From Ardenticatena maritima (lineage in GTDB: Bacteria > Chloroflexota > Anaerolineae > Ardenticatenales > Ardenticatenaceae): DNA of 64,000 nt. How positions within the stretch are numbered: the first letter of the stretch is position 1; each line of letters opens with the position of its first letter. Made by a program: the position numbers and the translations under genes. Of the stretch, positions 34,102-42,313 are shown piece by piece. The notes under the pieces are model-generated. The model did not search any database. It saw only the letters and a program-made list of their open reading frames with translations, and was not told where the DNA came from. The DNA lies in NCBI RefSeq assembly GCF_001306175.1, contig NZ_LGKN01000003.1:868001-932000 (forward strand), read 5' to 3'.

Positions 34102-35997
34102 CTATTCTTCCAGCGTCTCGGCAAGCCGCAGCCACTCTTCCTCAGCGGCATGCAATGCCGCCTGCACCACCGCGTACTCTTCACCCAAACGCGCCACCGC
34201 CTCCGCATCTCCCTGCTCGCTCGCCGCTGCCAGCGCGGCACTGAGCGCCGCCAGTTCCTCTTCCAGCGCCGCCATGCGCGTCTCGACGGCGGCTTGTGCT
34301 TCTTCCAGTCGCCGGCGTGCCCTGCGTTCGCGCTCGGCGGCACGACGCGCCGCTTTGCGGGCTTCGTATTCAGCCGCACCATCGCGCTCCGTGGGAGCGG
34401 TGCGCGCTTGTTCGCGCAACCACGCACGATACGCTGGCCATCCATCTTCAAATTGCCAGAGTTGCCCATCGGCAATCGCCCACACCTGGTCGGCAAGCGC
34501 TTCGATGAGATAGCGGTCGTGAGAGACAAAGAGAATCGTCCCCTCAAAATCTTCAAGGGCGGCCTGGAAGGCTTCCTGTGAGGGAATATCGAGGTGGTTT
34601 GTGGGTTCGTCGAGCAGGAGAAGGGTGATGTTCTGCACCGCCAAAAGCGCCAGCGCCAGGCGCGCCCGTTCCCCCCCGCTCAGGTCGCTGACACGTTTCT
34701 CAATGGCATCCCCCACAAAAAGATACCGGGCCAGCAAAGCGCGCGCCGCTTCGTATGTCAGCCCTTCGTGAAGAATGTGTGCCAACACGGTCTCATCAGG
34801 GCGCAAGTGGGCATGTGTTTGCGCAAAATAGCCGATACGCACCTTCGCCCCTAAACGTATGCGCCCACTCAACGGCGGCACTTCCCCCAAAATTGTGCGG
34901 AGAAGGGTCGTTTTGCCGCTTCCATTGGGTCCCACCAGCGCCACGCGCTCGCCGCGTGTGATACGCTGAACGCCCGTGCGCACCAGGGGCGCATCAGGGG
35001 CATAGCCCGCTACCACGTCATTGAGTTCCAGCACCATATCCCCCGTGCGCTCGGCGGGCGGCAACCGCAAGCGCGGCGGTCGGTAGGTTGGCGGACGGTC
35101 GAGCCGTTGCATGCGCTCCAACTGTTTGCGCCGACCGCGCGCCTGCTTCGACTTTTGACCGGCGATATAGCGGCGGATAAAAGCTTCGGTGCGCGCAATC
35201 TCCGCCTGCTGGCGTTCGTAGGCGGCTTGTTCACGCGCCAATGCTTCAGCGCGCTGGCGAACATAGGCGCTGTAATTGCCTTTGTATTCGCGCAAACGCC
35301 CATGTGACAACTCCCATACTGTTGTCGCCACGGCGTCAATAAAGGCGCGGTCGTGTGCGACAAAGACCAACGCCCCCTCATACGCCGTCAGAAACGTTTC
35401 CAGCCATTCCACACCATCGACATCGAGATGGTTGGTTGGCTCGTCGAGAAAGAGGACATCGGGGGCGGCGGCAAGCACATGCGCCAGCGCCACGCGCGTT
35501 TGTTGCCCACCACTCAAATGCGCCAACGGGGTATCGAACAGCGTTTCGGGCACCCCCACCCCCAACAACATGTGGCGAATACGCGCCTCGTAGGTGTACC
35601 CACCCGCCGCCTCAAAAGCGGCTTGTGCTTCTGCATAGGTGGTCAGCAGCGCGTCGTCGTCGGGGCGCTCGGCGAGCGCCTGTTCCAGAAGGCGCAGACG
35701 CGCCGCCTGTTCATCCAGGTGAGCGAATGCACGCCGCACATACCCAAGTGGTGTTTCATCGGGGGGCAAATCGGGCAATTGCGGCAAATACCCTATGCGA
35801 AGCGTGCGCGCACGGTTGACCCGCCCACGTGTCGGCGTTTGCTCGCCCGCCAGGATGCGTACAAGACTGCTCTTGCCGCAGCCGTTGGGACCAACCAGCG
35901 CAATACGCGCGCGAGGCGGAACCTGCACGTTGACATCGTCGAAAATATCAAATGCACCATACGAGAGCGCCAGGTGTTCTCCAATGATGAGCGTCAT
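34102..35997 (-). CDS. ABC-F family ATP-binding protein (ribosome-associated type)
   Basis: 631 residues with two ABC ATPase domains and no membrane segments, as in the ABC-F proteins that act on stalled ribosomes. Walker A motifs are GPNGCGKSS and GPNGSGKTT, signatures LSGGQQTR and LSGGERAR, and both Walker B motifs read LLDEPTNHLD or the like. An Arg/Lys-rich linker (KSKQARGRRKQLERMQRL) lies between them, and a coiled coil ends the protein. The ATG at 35997 follows AGGAAG. It lies upstream of cas6 on the same strand and could share read-through with the cas operon. The subfamily (Uup/YdiF-like) is likely but not certain. Confidence 0.9.
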   Translation of the reverse strand: MTLIIGEHLALSYGAFDIFDDVNVQVPPRARIALVGPNGCGKSSLVRILAGEQTPTRGRVNRARTLRIGYLPQLPDLPPDETPLGYVRRAFAHLDEQAARLRLLEQALAERPDDDALLTTYAEAQAAFEAAGGYTYEARIRHMLLGVGVPETLFDTPLAHLSGGQQTRVALAHVLAAAPDVLFLDEPTNHLDVDGVEWLETFLTAYEGALVFVAHDRAFIDAVATTVWELSHGRLREYKGNYSAYVRQRAEALAREQAAYERQQAEIARTEAFIRRYIAGQKSKQARGRRKQLERMQRLDRPPTYRPPRLRLPPAERTGDMVLELNDVVAGYAPDAPLVRTGVQRITRGERVALVGPNGSGKTTLLRTILGEVPPLSGRIRLGAKVRIGYFAQTHAHLRPDETVLAHILHEGLTYEAARALLARYLFVGDAIEKRVSDLSGGERARLALALLAVQNITLLLLDEPTNHLDIPSQEAFQAALEDFEGTILFVSHDRYLIEALADQVWAIADGQLWQFEDGWPAYRAWLREQARTAPTERDGAAEYEARKAARRAAERERRARRRLEEAQAAVETRMAALEEELAALSAALAAASEQGDAEAVARLGEEYAVVQAALHAAEEEWLRLAETLEE

Positions 35998-36167
35998 GGT
36001 TTTTTCTTCCTGTTTGAGAGTGGATGAAATGATGATGGTTTTACCAAAGTGGGCAAATACACAAAGAACATGCACAAATCATCCCTAGCATTCTGCACAA
36101 GGATAACACAAGCGGGGAATACAAAATCGAAAAAAGTACTTCCTACGGAACAAATGGTTTACTGCTT

Positions 36168-36192
36168 CCAATTTCTTACTTATCAAAATTGG
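36168..36192. promoter_or_regulatory. Inverted repeat upstream of the nitrite/sulfite reductase promoter
   Basis: CCAATTT (36168-36174) and AAATTGG (36186-36192) with an 11-base spacer lie just upstream of the -35 at 36206. The position suits an activator or repressor site; the regulator is unknown. Confidence 0.35.
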
Positions 36193-36205
36193 TCTACTTG
36201 TGGTA

Positions 36206-36235
36206 TTGAATTCTCTCACTTTTTGCTGGTAGACT
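36206..36235 (+). promoter_or_regulatory. Promoter for the nitrite/sulfite reductase gene
   Basis: TTGAAT (36206-36211) and TAGACT (36230-36235) with an 18-base gap, 38 bases before the ATG. Confidence 0.5.
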
Positions 36236-36272
36236 GCTGCCGTCAATCGGTACCAACCAATGGGAGGTTGCC

Positions 36273-37907
36273 ATGAGCAAGAAACAAAAACGTTCGATTG
36301 AAGAACTCAAAGCTGATGTTGGCGGCTTTGAAGCGATTTGGGCACGTGTCATGCAATGGGCTGCACAAGGATGGGAAGCCATACCTGAAGATGAACGTGA
36401 TTTGCTGAAATGGTACGGCGTCTTCTATCGTCCACCTACTCCTGGCTATTTCATGATTCGTGTACGCGTGCCAGGTGGCGTTTTGCAAGGACATTGCTTC
36501 ACAGCGGCCCAATGGCGCACCCTTGCCGACATCACCCGCGATTACGGCCGTGATGTGATTGACATCACAACTCGCCAACAAGTGCAACTACGCTGGATAC
36601 GCATGGAACATGTGCCAGAGGTCTTGGCACGACTGCAATCTGTCGGATTGACGACCATGCAAACCGGCCACGACAACGTGCGCAATGTCACCACTTGCCC
36701 TGTTGCGGGGCTAACCGATGATGAAGTCTTTGACACGCGCCCTTTGGTGCAAACTATTACAGACGCTATTGTCGGCAACTGGCGCTATGCCGATATTCCT
36801 CGCAAATTCAACATCACCATCATTGGGTGCCGCGATAACTGTACGCACGCTGAAACTAATGACATTGCCTTTACCCCCGCTTTGCAAGGGCGCACCTATG
36901 GCTTCAACGTGTGGGTTGGTGGTGCTATGGGTTCGTGGGGAACCCAACGCGCATGGCCGCTCGATATTTTTGTTGAACCCTCGGCTGAACAAGTTATGCC
37001 CGTTTGCCTCGCCATCCTCGACATCTTCCGTGAACGCGGCAATCGTCAGCAGCGCAAAAAAGCCCGCCTTAAGTTTGTGATTGATGAAATGGGCATTGCC
37101 GCTTTCCGGGAAGCGGTGATCGCTCGGCTGCCCTTTCCCCCAAAAACTGCCGGTTGTGAATTGACACATGCCCATGCGCAAAACGACCACATTGGGCTTC
37201 ATCGCCAAAAAAACGGGCGCTACTACGTTGGGTTGAACGTGACCACAGGCCGCTTGACCTTGGATGAAGCCTATGCAGTAGCCAACCTTGCCGAGCAATA
37301 CGGTACAGGCGAGATCCGTCTCACACCCGAACAAAACATCGTGATTCCCCATGTAGAAGAAGCCAATCTCCCCCTCCTGTTTGCCGACCCGTTGATGCGA
37401 ACCCTCTCCCCCAACCCGCTTCCATTTCGGCGCGGATTGGTGGCATGCACTGGAAACACGTATTGCCCATTCGCCCTCATCGAAACCAAAGATCGCACGC
37501 GCGAGCTGGTGGAATACCTCGATGCTGAATTAGGTGAGGAAGTCAAACACATTCTAGGAACATTTCACATTCACGCGTCAGGGTGCCCCAACTCTTGCGG
37601 ACGACCGCACACGGGGCAAATTGGACTTATTGGGAAGAAAATACGTGTCAATGGCGAGATTGTCGAAGGCATGGATATTTACATCGGCGGTGAACCGGGG
37701 CTTTTTGGGGCTTTCAATGAACGCTGGCAAAAAGGAGTTCCGTGTTCAGAAGCAGGGCTGTTGATTGCAAGCCTTGTGCGTGAATACATGCAAACACGTT
37801 TTCCAGGCGAAACATTTCATGTCTGGTGTCTGCGTAAGGGGCTCATCTCTGGCGCCAATACGCACTACGCTCCCATGATTCACGATCTCCAAGAAGCCAC
37901 TTCCTAA
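36273..37907 (+). CDS. Ferredoxin-type nitrite/sulfite reductase (sirohaem, [4Fe-4S])
   Basis: A 544-residue assimilatory enzyme reducing nitrite to ammonia, or sulfite to sulfide, with six electrons. The cluster/sirohaem ligands are the paired motifs C-x5-C (ACTGNTYCP) and C-x3-C (GCPNSCGRP). Both pseudo-symmetric halves are recognisable: ITTRQQVQLRW and GHDNVRNVTTCP in the first, GLNVTTGRLTL and IRLTPEQNIVIP in the second. NirA and SirA differ in a few active-site residues that I cannot settle by eye. The ATG at 36273 follows GGGAGG. It is a single gene with its own promoter and a strong hairpin downstream. Confidence 0.9.
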   Translation: MSKKQKRSIEELKADVGGFEAIWARVMQWAAQGWEAIPEDERDLLKWYGVFYRPPTPGYFMIRVRVPGGVLQGHCFTAAQWRTLADITRDYGRDVIDITTRQQVQLRWIRMEHVPEVLARLQSVGLTTMQTGHDNVRNVTTCPVAGLTDDEVFDTRPLVQTITDAIVGNWRYADIPRKFNITIIGCRDNCTHAETNDIAFTPALQGRTYGFNVWVGGAMGSWGTQRAWPLDIFVEPSAEQVMPVCLAILDIFRERGNRQQRKKARLKFVIDEMGIAAFREAVIARLPFPPKTAGCELTHAHAQNDHIGLHRQKNGRYYVGLNVTTGRLTLDEAYAVANLAEQYGTGEIRLTPEQNIVIPHVEEANLPLLFADPLMRTLSPNPLPFRRGLVACTGNTYCPFALIETKDRTRELVEYLDAELGEEVKHILGTFHIHASGCPNSCGRPHTGQIGLIGKKIRVNGEIVEGMDIYIGGEPGLFGAFNERWQKGVPCSEAGLLIASLVREYMQTRFPGETFHVWCLRKGLISGANTHYAPMIHDLQEATS

Positions 37908-37946
37908 AACACCGAGGGCTTCCATAATTCCCCCATCCTCCTCATA

Positions 37947-37979
37947 CAAGGTCGGGCATGGTGGGCATGCCCGACCTTG
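37947..37979. terminator. Strong hairpin between the reductase and Smr genes
   Basis: A 14-base perfect stem (CAAGGTCGGGCATG and its complement) with loop GTGGG lies between convergent genes. There is no long T-run on either side. Confidence 0.6.
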
Positions 37980-38019
37980 CGTGTTGGAATGCGCATACGG
38001 TGTCTGCTTGGACGCTTCA

Positions 38020-38469
38020 CTACAACACAACCAATGTGACGCCTTCATTGCGATGATTGAAATCAGGATCGTTGCGGAGTGCGGGATACATGGCGAGCAC
38101 CATATCGAGCGAGGGGTTGGCGGCGTGAAAATCCTCACCCCGAATGACGACACGCACCACCCCGCGGCGCACCTGGGCGTTCAATTCACGCCGCACGACA
38201 TGGCGCAATGTACCCCCAACGCCGTGCGAACCGTAGCCGTGGATGATTTTCACCACCTTCTTGCCACGCTGGCGCGCCGTGTTCAACGCATTGCGCAACC
38301 GTACCAGGGCTTCCTGCGACGATGGCATACCTGCTTCAAGGTTGACAACGTGCACAGGGGACGCGGGGCGGCGCTTGCGCCCCCCACGCTGGCGAATACG
38401 CCGCTCACAAAAGGGGCAGACGGTGGTATGCGCTTCAACCGTATTCCCACAAGTGGGACAAACAGGCAC
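38020..38469 (-). CDS. Smr-domain protein with N-terminal zinc ribbon
   Basis: 149 residues. An N-terminal zinc ribbon (CPTCGN ... CPFCER) is followed by an Smr domain. The domain's hallmark HGxGxxxLR appears as IIHGYGSHGVGGTLR, in a context (VVNLEAGMPSSQEALVRLRNAL) like that of small MutS-related proteins. Smr domains nick DNA or RNA; some act on stalled ribosomes or mRNA. The zinc-ribbon fusion is a less common architecture. It lies 12 bases downstream of the aldo/keto reductase gene and is the last gene of that minus-strand run. Confidence 0.83.
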   Translation of the reverse strand: MPVCPTCGNTVEAHTTVCPFCERRIRQRGGRKRRPASPVHVVNLEAGMPSSQEALVRLRNALNTARQRGKKVVKIIHGYGSHGVGGTLRHVVRRELNAQVRRGVVRVVIRGEDFHAANPSLDMVLAMYPALRNDPDFNHRNEGVTLVVL

Positions 38470-38481
38470 GCTCCCCCTCCT

Positions 38482-39390
38482 TCACGGCACATCTTCACCC
38501 AGCGACGCCACCAGCAAAGCGAACCAATCTTCGCGCGGCAGGTTCAGCGTGCAGGCGCGCACCGCGTTCAAAATGCGTTCGCGGTTGCCCGTGCCCAACA
38601 CAGGCACCGCCTGCACCGGATGACGCAACAGCCACGCCAGGGCGACCGTATCGGGTGGAACGCCCATTTCAGCCGCCAGCCCATGCAACGCGAGACGAAC
38701 ACGGCGCGCGCGCTCATCTTCGCCACGGAAGAGCCGCCCTCCCGCCACAGGCGACCAGACCATGGGCGCACGCCGCAATTCCTGCGCCTGGTCGAACGTG
38801 CCGTCAAACATCGGGTCGAGATGCAGGAGCGACCATTCAACCTGATTGGTTTGCAATGGAAACGGTACACGCGACTGCAACAACGAAAATTGCGAAGGCG
38901 TGAAATTGGAGACGCCAAAGAAGCGCACTTTCCCCTGGGCATGCAACTGGGCAAAGGCTTCAGCCACCAAATCGGCGTCCATGAGTGGGTCGGGGCGGTG
39001 AATGAGCAACAAATCAATGTAATCAGTGCGGAGCGCGCGGAGCGAGTTTTCAACCGAAGCGATGATATGCGCGCGTGAGGTGTCGTAATGCTTGATGGTA
39101 TGTTCGGGGCGTGCCGGCGCCACTAGTTTGATGCCGCACTTCGTCACAATCTGCATACGTTGGCGCAAATGCGGCGCTTCGGCTAACACCTCGCCAAACA
39201 ACGCTTCACAGGTGTACCCGCCATAAATATCGGCATGGTCGAACGTGCTGATGCCATGTTCCAGGCAAAATTCGATGAAAGCGCGGCGTTCCTTCACAGT
39301 CCAATTCCAGGACGCCAAATTCATCATGCCCTGCACAATGCGCGAAACGCTCAATCCGCCCCGCGCCAGAAACAATTGAGGGACTAGCAT
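38482..39390 (-). CDS. Aldo/keto reductase (YdhF-like)
   Basis: A 302-residue NADPH-dependent oxidoreductase. The catalytic Asp-Tyr-Lys-His tetrad is recognisable in FDHADIYGGY, VTKCGIKL and LLLIHRPD. The AKR signature FGVSNFTPSQ and the C-terminal PVLGTGNRERI cofactor-binding segment fit the YdhF subgroup. The substrate is not evident. It lies 5 bases after the EEP-nuclease gene and 12 bases before the Smr gene, so three genes may be co-transcribed. Confidence 0.9.
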   Translation of the reverse strand: MLVPQLFLARGGLSVSRIVQGMMNLASWNWTVKERRAFIEFCLEHGISTFDHADIYGGYTCEALFGEVLAEAPHLRQRMQIVTKCGIKLVAPARPEHTIKHYDTSRAHIIASVENSLRALRTDYIDLLLIHRPDPLMDADLVAEAFAQLHAQGKVRFFGVSNFTPSQFSLLQSRVPFPLQTNQVEWSLLHLDPMFDGTFDQAQELRRAPMVWSPVAGGRLFRGEDERARRVRLALHGLAAEMGVPPDTVALAWLLRHPVQAVPVLGTGNRERILNAVRACTLNLPREDWFALLVASLGEDVP

Positions 39391-39395
39391 AAGCC

Positions 39396-40301
39396 TTACT
39401 CCGTTTTGTCAGTTGCAAGATCAAAGAAAAAACCAGCGTGGTCAGACGCCCACAGCCAGCGTTCCCCCGTCCAATGAGGCGTGTCCAGTGTACGCATTCC
39501 CCCCAAAACACGCCAACGAGGCGGCGGCTGAAAGAGAAAAGCGACATCAATGCGGTGGGTGAACGTCTCCACATCGGGAGCGCCGAACACATCCACGCAA
39601 CACGTGGGCACCGAAGGCGGCGGCGGCATCATCCGCCACATAGCCCGCAGGCGGTGCATGGTCGGGCTTGCAGGTTGCGCGTTGAAATCGCCGCCAATCA
39701 CAGCCGGCGTAGGCACGGATGCCACGAAGGCAAGCAGGGCGTCGGCTTGTGCCTGGTTGACGGCGGGGTCGCCATTGGTGAGGTGTGTGCTGACGAAACG
39801 CAAAAGCCCCCCACGTGTGCGCACAGTGGCTTCCAGCGCAATGCGATGCTCAAAAAAATCATCTTGCGGAAGCAGTTCAACCATGCGCACGTTTTCCAGC
39901 GGAAAACGGCTCAAAATGGCTTCGCCCTCTTCAAATCCAATCCACGCCAGGTTGCCATTAGCGCGCGCATAAACCCAATTCATGTTGAGCCGTTCGGCAA
40001 GATATTCGGCAAGCAACCCATCACGACGTGTATGGGAAACTTCTTGCAGGAGAAGCACATCGGCATTGAGCGCCTGCACTGTCTGGATGAGCAGGTCGGC
40101 GCGCGCCATGCGCGCTTTGCCGTCTGGAAAGCCATGCAGCATGTTGAACACCAGCACGCGCATGTGCGAAGGGGGCGGCGTTTTCACGCAATCCAAGCAG
40201 CCTTGCACGGTCTCAGCGGGCATGCTGGCGTTCCACACCAGCAACGCCACGCCCACACAGAGCAAGAAGATGCCCAGCAACAAGGGTTTCCGCACACGCA
40301 T
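39396..40301 (-). CDS. Endonuclease/exonuclease/phosphatase family protein, membrane-anchored
   Basis: 301 residues with an N-terminal signal anchor (KPLLLGIFLLCVGVALLVW). The EEP fold is shown by VLVFNMLHG, VLLLQEVSH (catalytic Glu), VSTHLTNGD, VIGGDFNAQP and the final SDHAGFFFDL. Such domains cleave phosphodiesters in DNA, sphingomyelin or inositol phosphates. The extracytoplasmic location suggests a secreted nuclease or phospholipase-like role, but the substrate is unknown. Confidence 0.85.
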   Translation of the reverse strand: MRVRKPLLLGIFLLCVGVALLVWNASMPAETVQGCLDCVKTPPPSHMRVLVFNMLHGFPDGKARMARADLLIQTVQALNADVLLLQEVSHTRRDGLLAEYLAERLNMNWVYARANGNLAWIGFEEGEAILSRFPLENVRMVELLPQDDFFEHRIALEATVRTRGGLLRFVSTHLTNGDPAVNQAQADALLAFVASVPTPAVIGGDFNAQPASPTMHRLRAMWRMMPPPPSVPTCCVDVFGAPDVETFTHRIDVAFLFQPPPRWRVLGGMRTLDTPHWTGERWLWASDHAGFFFDLATDKTE

Positions 40302-40385
40302 ACAAGCCGACGCCTTTCAGCGGTTGGTTGGCAACGCGCGGTATTCTAAAATGAAGACGCGAGGGGCACAACCAATCAAGCCTGT

Positions 40386-41774
40386 TCAGAGGAGAAATGA
40401 AGAGGGGATAACCTTGCCGGGATTGAGAATGTTATGCGGGTCAAGGGTGCGTTTGAGAAGCGCCATGAGCGTCAACGTGGCTTCGTCATATTCGCGAAGC
40501 AAGTATTTTTGCTTGCCAATGCCGACACCATGCTCCCCCGTGCATGTGCCTTCGAGCGCGAGGGCTTTTTCAACCACCTGGTCGTTGAAGTGTTGCAACC
40601 GCGCAAGGGTCTCCGCATCATCCGAAGGAGCAAAGACAACCGTATGCGCATTACCATCGCCGGCATGCCCAAACAGCGCACCATCCAACGCCATGGTGTC
40701 CAGCAATTCGGCAATGAACGCCGCCAATTCAGGATAGTGTGAAATGGGCACAGCCACATCAGTGATGAGATAAGGCTGGCTGGGATGCGTTTGCACCATG
40801 GCATGGAACAGATGATGCCGCCCCTGCCAAATGCGATCACGCTCATCGCGCCCCACACCGGAGACAAACGTGGTGGCTCCCATATCGGCACACAGTTCAC
40901 GCACAAGCGCCAATTCGCTGGCAATGGCGGCTTCGGTCGCACCGTGGAATTCCATCAACAAAGTTGGCGCTATGGGTACATCAAGCGGCGTATTCAGCAG
41001 AAAGTAGCGCATCGCACTCGCATCGAGCAATTCCAGCGCGGCGGGCACAATGCCTGAGCCCATGATGGCATACACGGCATTGGCGGCGTCGGTCGTTGTG
41101 GGGAACGAGGCAATGGCGGCGCTGAACTGTTCGGGGAGCGGCGCCAGTTTCAAGGTGGCGGCGGTAATCAACCCCAAGGTTCCCTCTGAACCGATGAAGA
41201 GGTGTGTGAGGTCGTACCCCGCCGATTGTTTGACCGAGCGCGAGCCCGTATGCACCACCGAGCCGTCCGCCAGCACCACCTCCAGGGCGAGCACGTTATC
41301 GCGCGTTGCACCATATTTGACGGTGCGCGTGCCGGCGGCGTTATTCGCAATCATGCCGCCGATGCTGGCATTGGCGCCGGGGTCGGGTGCAAAGAAAAGC
41401 CCGTGGCGGGCCAGGGTGCGGTTCATGTCTTTGTAGAGCAGACCAGGTTGCACAACAACCTGAAAATCGGCGGCATGGAGCGCAAGAATGCGGTTCATGT
41501 AAGTGAAGTCAATCACCATACCGCCTGCAAGTGGAATGGGGTTGCCTTCCAGGCTACTTCCGGCACCCCACCCAACCACGGGCACGCGAAAACGCGCCGC
41601 ACATGCAACAAGCGCGCTAACTTCATCGGTCGTCTGCGGCCAGACAACGAGGTCCGGCAAACACGCGGCATGGGACGATTGGTCGCGTGCATGGAGAGCG
41701 CGCACCGACTCACCGGTAGAGACGCGCGCATCGTCCAGAATGTGGCGCACTTCGGCAAGAAAGGCTGGATCCAT
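40386..41774 (-). CDS. FAD-linked oxidase, GlcD / D-lactate dehydrogenase type
   Basis: A 462-residue flavoprotein that oxidises D-lactate, glycolate or a related 2-hydroxyacid. The PCMH-type FAD domain includes VVGWGAGSSLEGN and ANASIGGMIANNAAG; the C-terminal domain has FGHAGDGNAHT and the FAD-linked oxidase ending TCTGEHGVGIGKQKYL. The iron-sulfur and GlcE partners are not adjacent, so the single-subunit D-lactate dehydrogenase type is favoured. It is 8 bases after the HTH gene and likely shares its promoter. Confidence 0.88.
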   Translation of the reverse strand: MDPAFLAEVRHILDDARVSTGESVRALHARDQSSHAACLPDLVVWPQTTDEVSALVACAARFRVPVVGWGAGSSLEGNPIPLAGGMVIDFTYMNRILALHAADFQVVVQPGLLYKDMNRTLARHGLFFAPDPGANASIGGMIANNAAGTRTVKYGATRDNVLALEVVLADGSVVHTGSRSVKQSAGYDLTHLFIGSEGTLGLITAATLKLAPLPEQFSAAIASFPTTTDAANAVYAIMGSGIVPAALELLDASAMRYFLLNTPLDVPIAPTLLMEFHGATEAAIASELALVRELCADMGATTFVSGVGRDERDRIWQGRHHLFHAMVQTHPSQPYLITDVAVPISHYPELAAFIAELLDTMALDGALFGHAGDGNAHTVVFAPSDDAETLARLQHFNDQVVEKALALEGTCTGEHGVGIGKQKYLLREYDEATLTLMALLKRTLDPHNILNPGKVIPSSFLL

Positions 41775-41782
41775 AAAATGCG

Positions 41783-42064
41783 TCAGGCGTCTTTGCGCTT
41801 CTTCGGCTTGCGACCCCGTCCGGGGCGAATGAACAAGCCCTTCACACCTTCTTTTTGGTAGCGATGCACCCAGCGATACACCGTATCCGGCTGGCGCTCC
41901 TTGGGCAAGTGCTTCAAGGCGACTTCACGCCCGGATTTTCCTTCGGCGATTTTGAGCAACGCTTCGGCGCGTTCGCGCATGTAGCGCAACGGGTGGTTGT
42001 CGCGAATATCTTCAAGTTCGCGACGTTGTTCCGGCGTCAAATGAAGTTCAAGTCTACGGGCCAT
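41783..42064 (-). CDS. Stand-alone HTH protein resembling the N-terminus of IS630 transposases
   Basis: 93 residues (MARRLELHLTPEQRRELEDI...) ending GRGRKPKKRKDA. The helix-turn-helix core (AEGKSGREVALKHL ... DTVYRWVHRYQKEG) and the LFIRPGRGRKP linker match the DNA-binding N-terminus of IS630-type transposases. No DDE domain follows; the stop is followed 8 bases later by glcD. The ribosome-binding site GAGGAGG and promoter (42185-42213) look intact, so it may be a domesticated regulator rather than debris. Confidence 0.7.
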   Translation of the reverse strand: MARRLELHLTPEQRRELEDIRDNHPLRYMRERAEALLKIAEGKSGREVALKHLPKERQPDTVYRWVHRYQKEGVKGLFIRPGRGRKPKKRKDA

Positions 42065-42184
42065 CAGAATCCTCCTCTCTCAATTTTTTCTCACAAACCA
42101 CGCCTCAACAGCATATACCGCCTCCTATGCAACCTGACAACCATTGAATCGCTCGCACACCGTTGCAGAAGCGGCATAACTCCA

Positions 42185-42213
42185 ATTATAGTGAGACGCC
42201 AAAAAAATGTGAA
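42185..42213 (-). promoter_or_regulatory. Promoter for the HTH-glcD operon
   Basis: On the minus strand, TTCACA (42213-42208), 17 bases, then a perfect TATAAT (42190-42185), about 120 bases before the HTH start. Confidence 0.65.
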
Positions 42214-42245
42214 ACACTACGCAAAAAAGTATGGCGTGAATTTCT

Positions 42246-42280
42246 TAAAAAAATACGGCGCGCCTGAAAAGCGCGCCGCA
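42246..42280 (-). terminator. Terminator of the acyl-CoA synthetase gene
   Basis: Stem CGGCGCGC / GCGCGCCG with loop CTGAAAA, followed on the minus strand by a seven-T run. Confidence 0.85.
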
Positions 42281-42313
42281 TGAGGCACAAACAAGGTGGC
42301 TACGGGTATGAGC

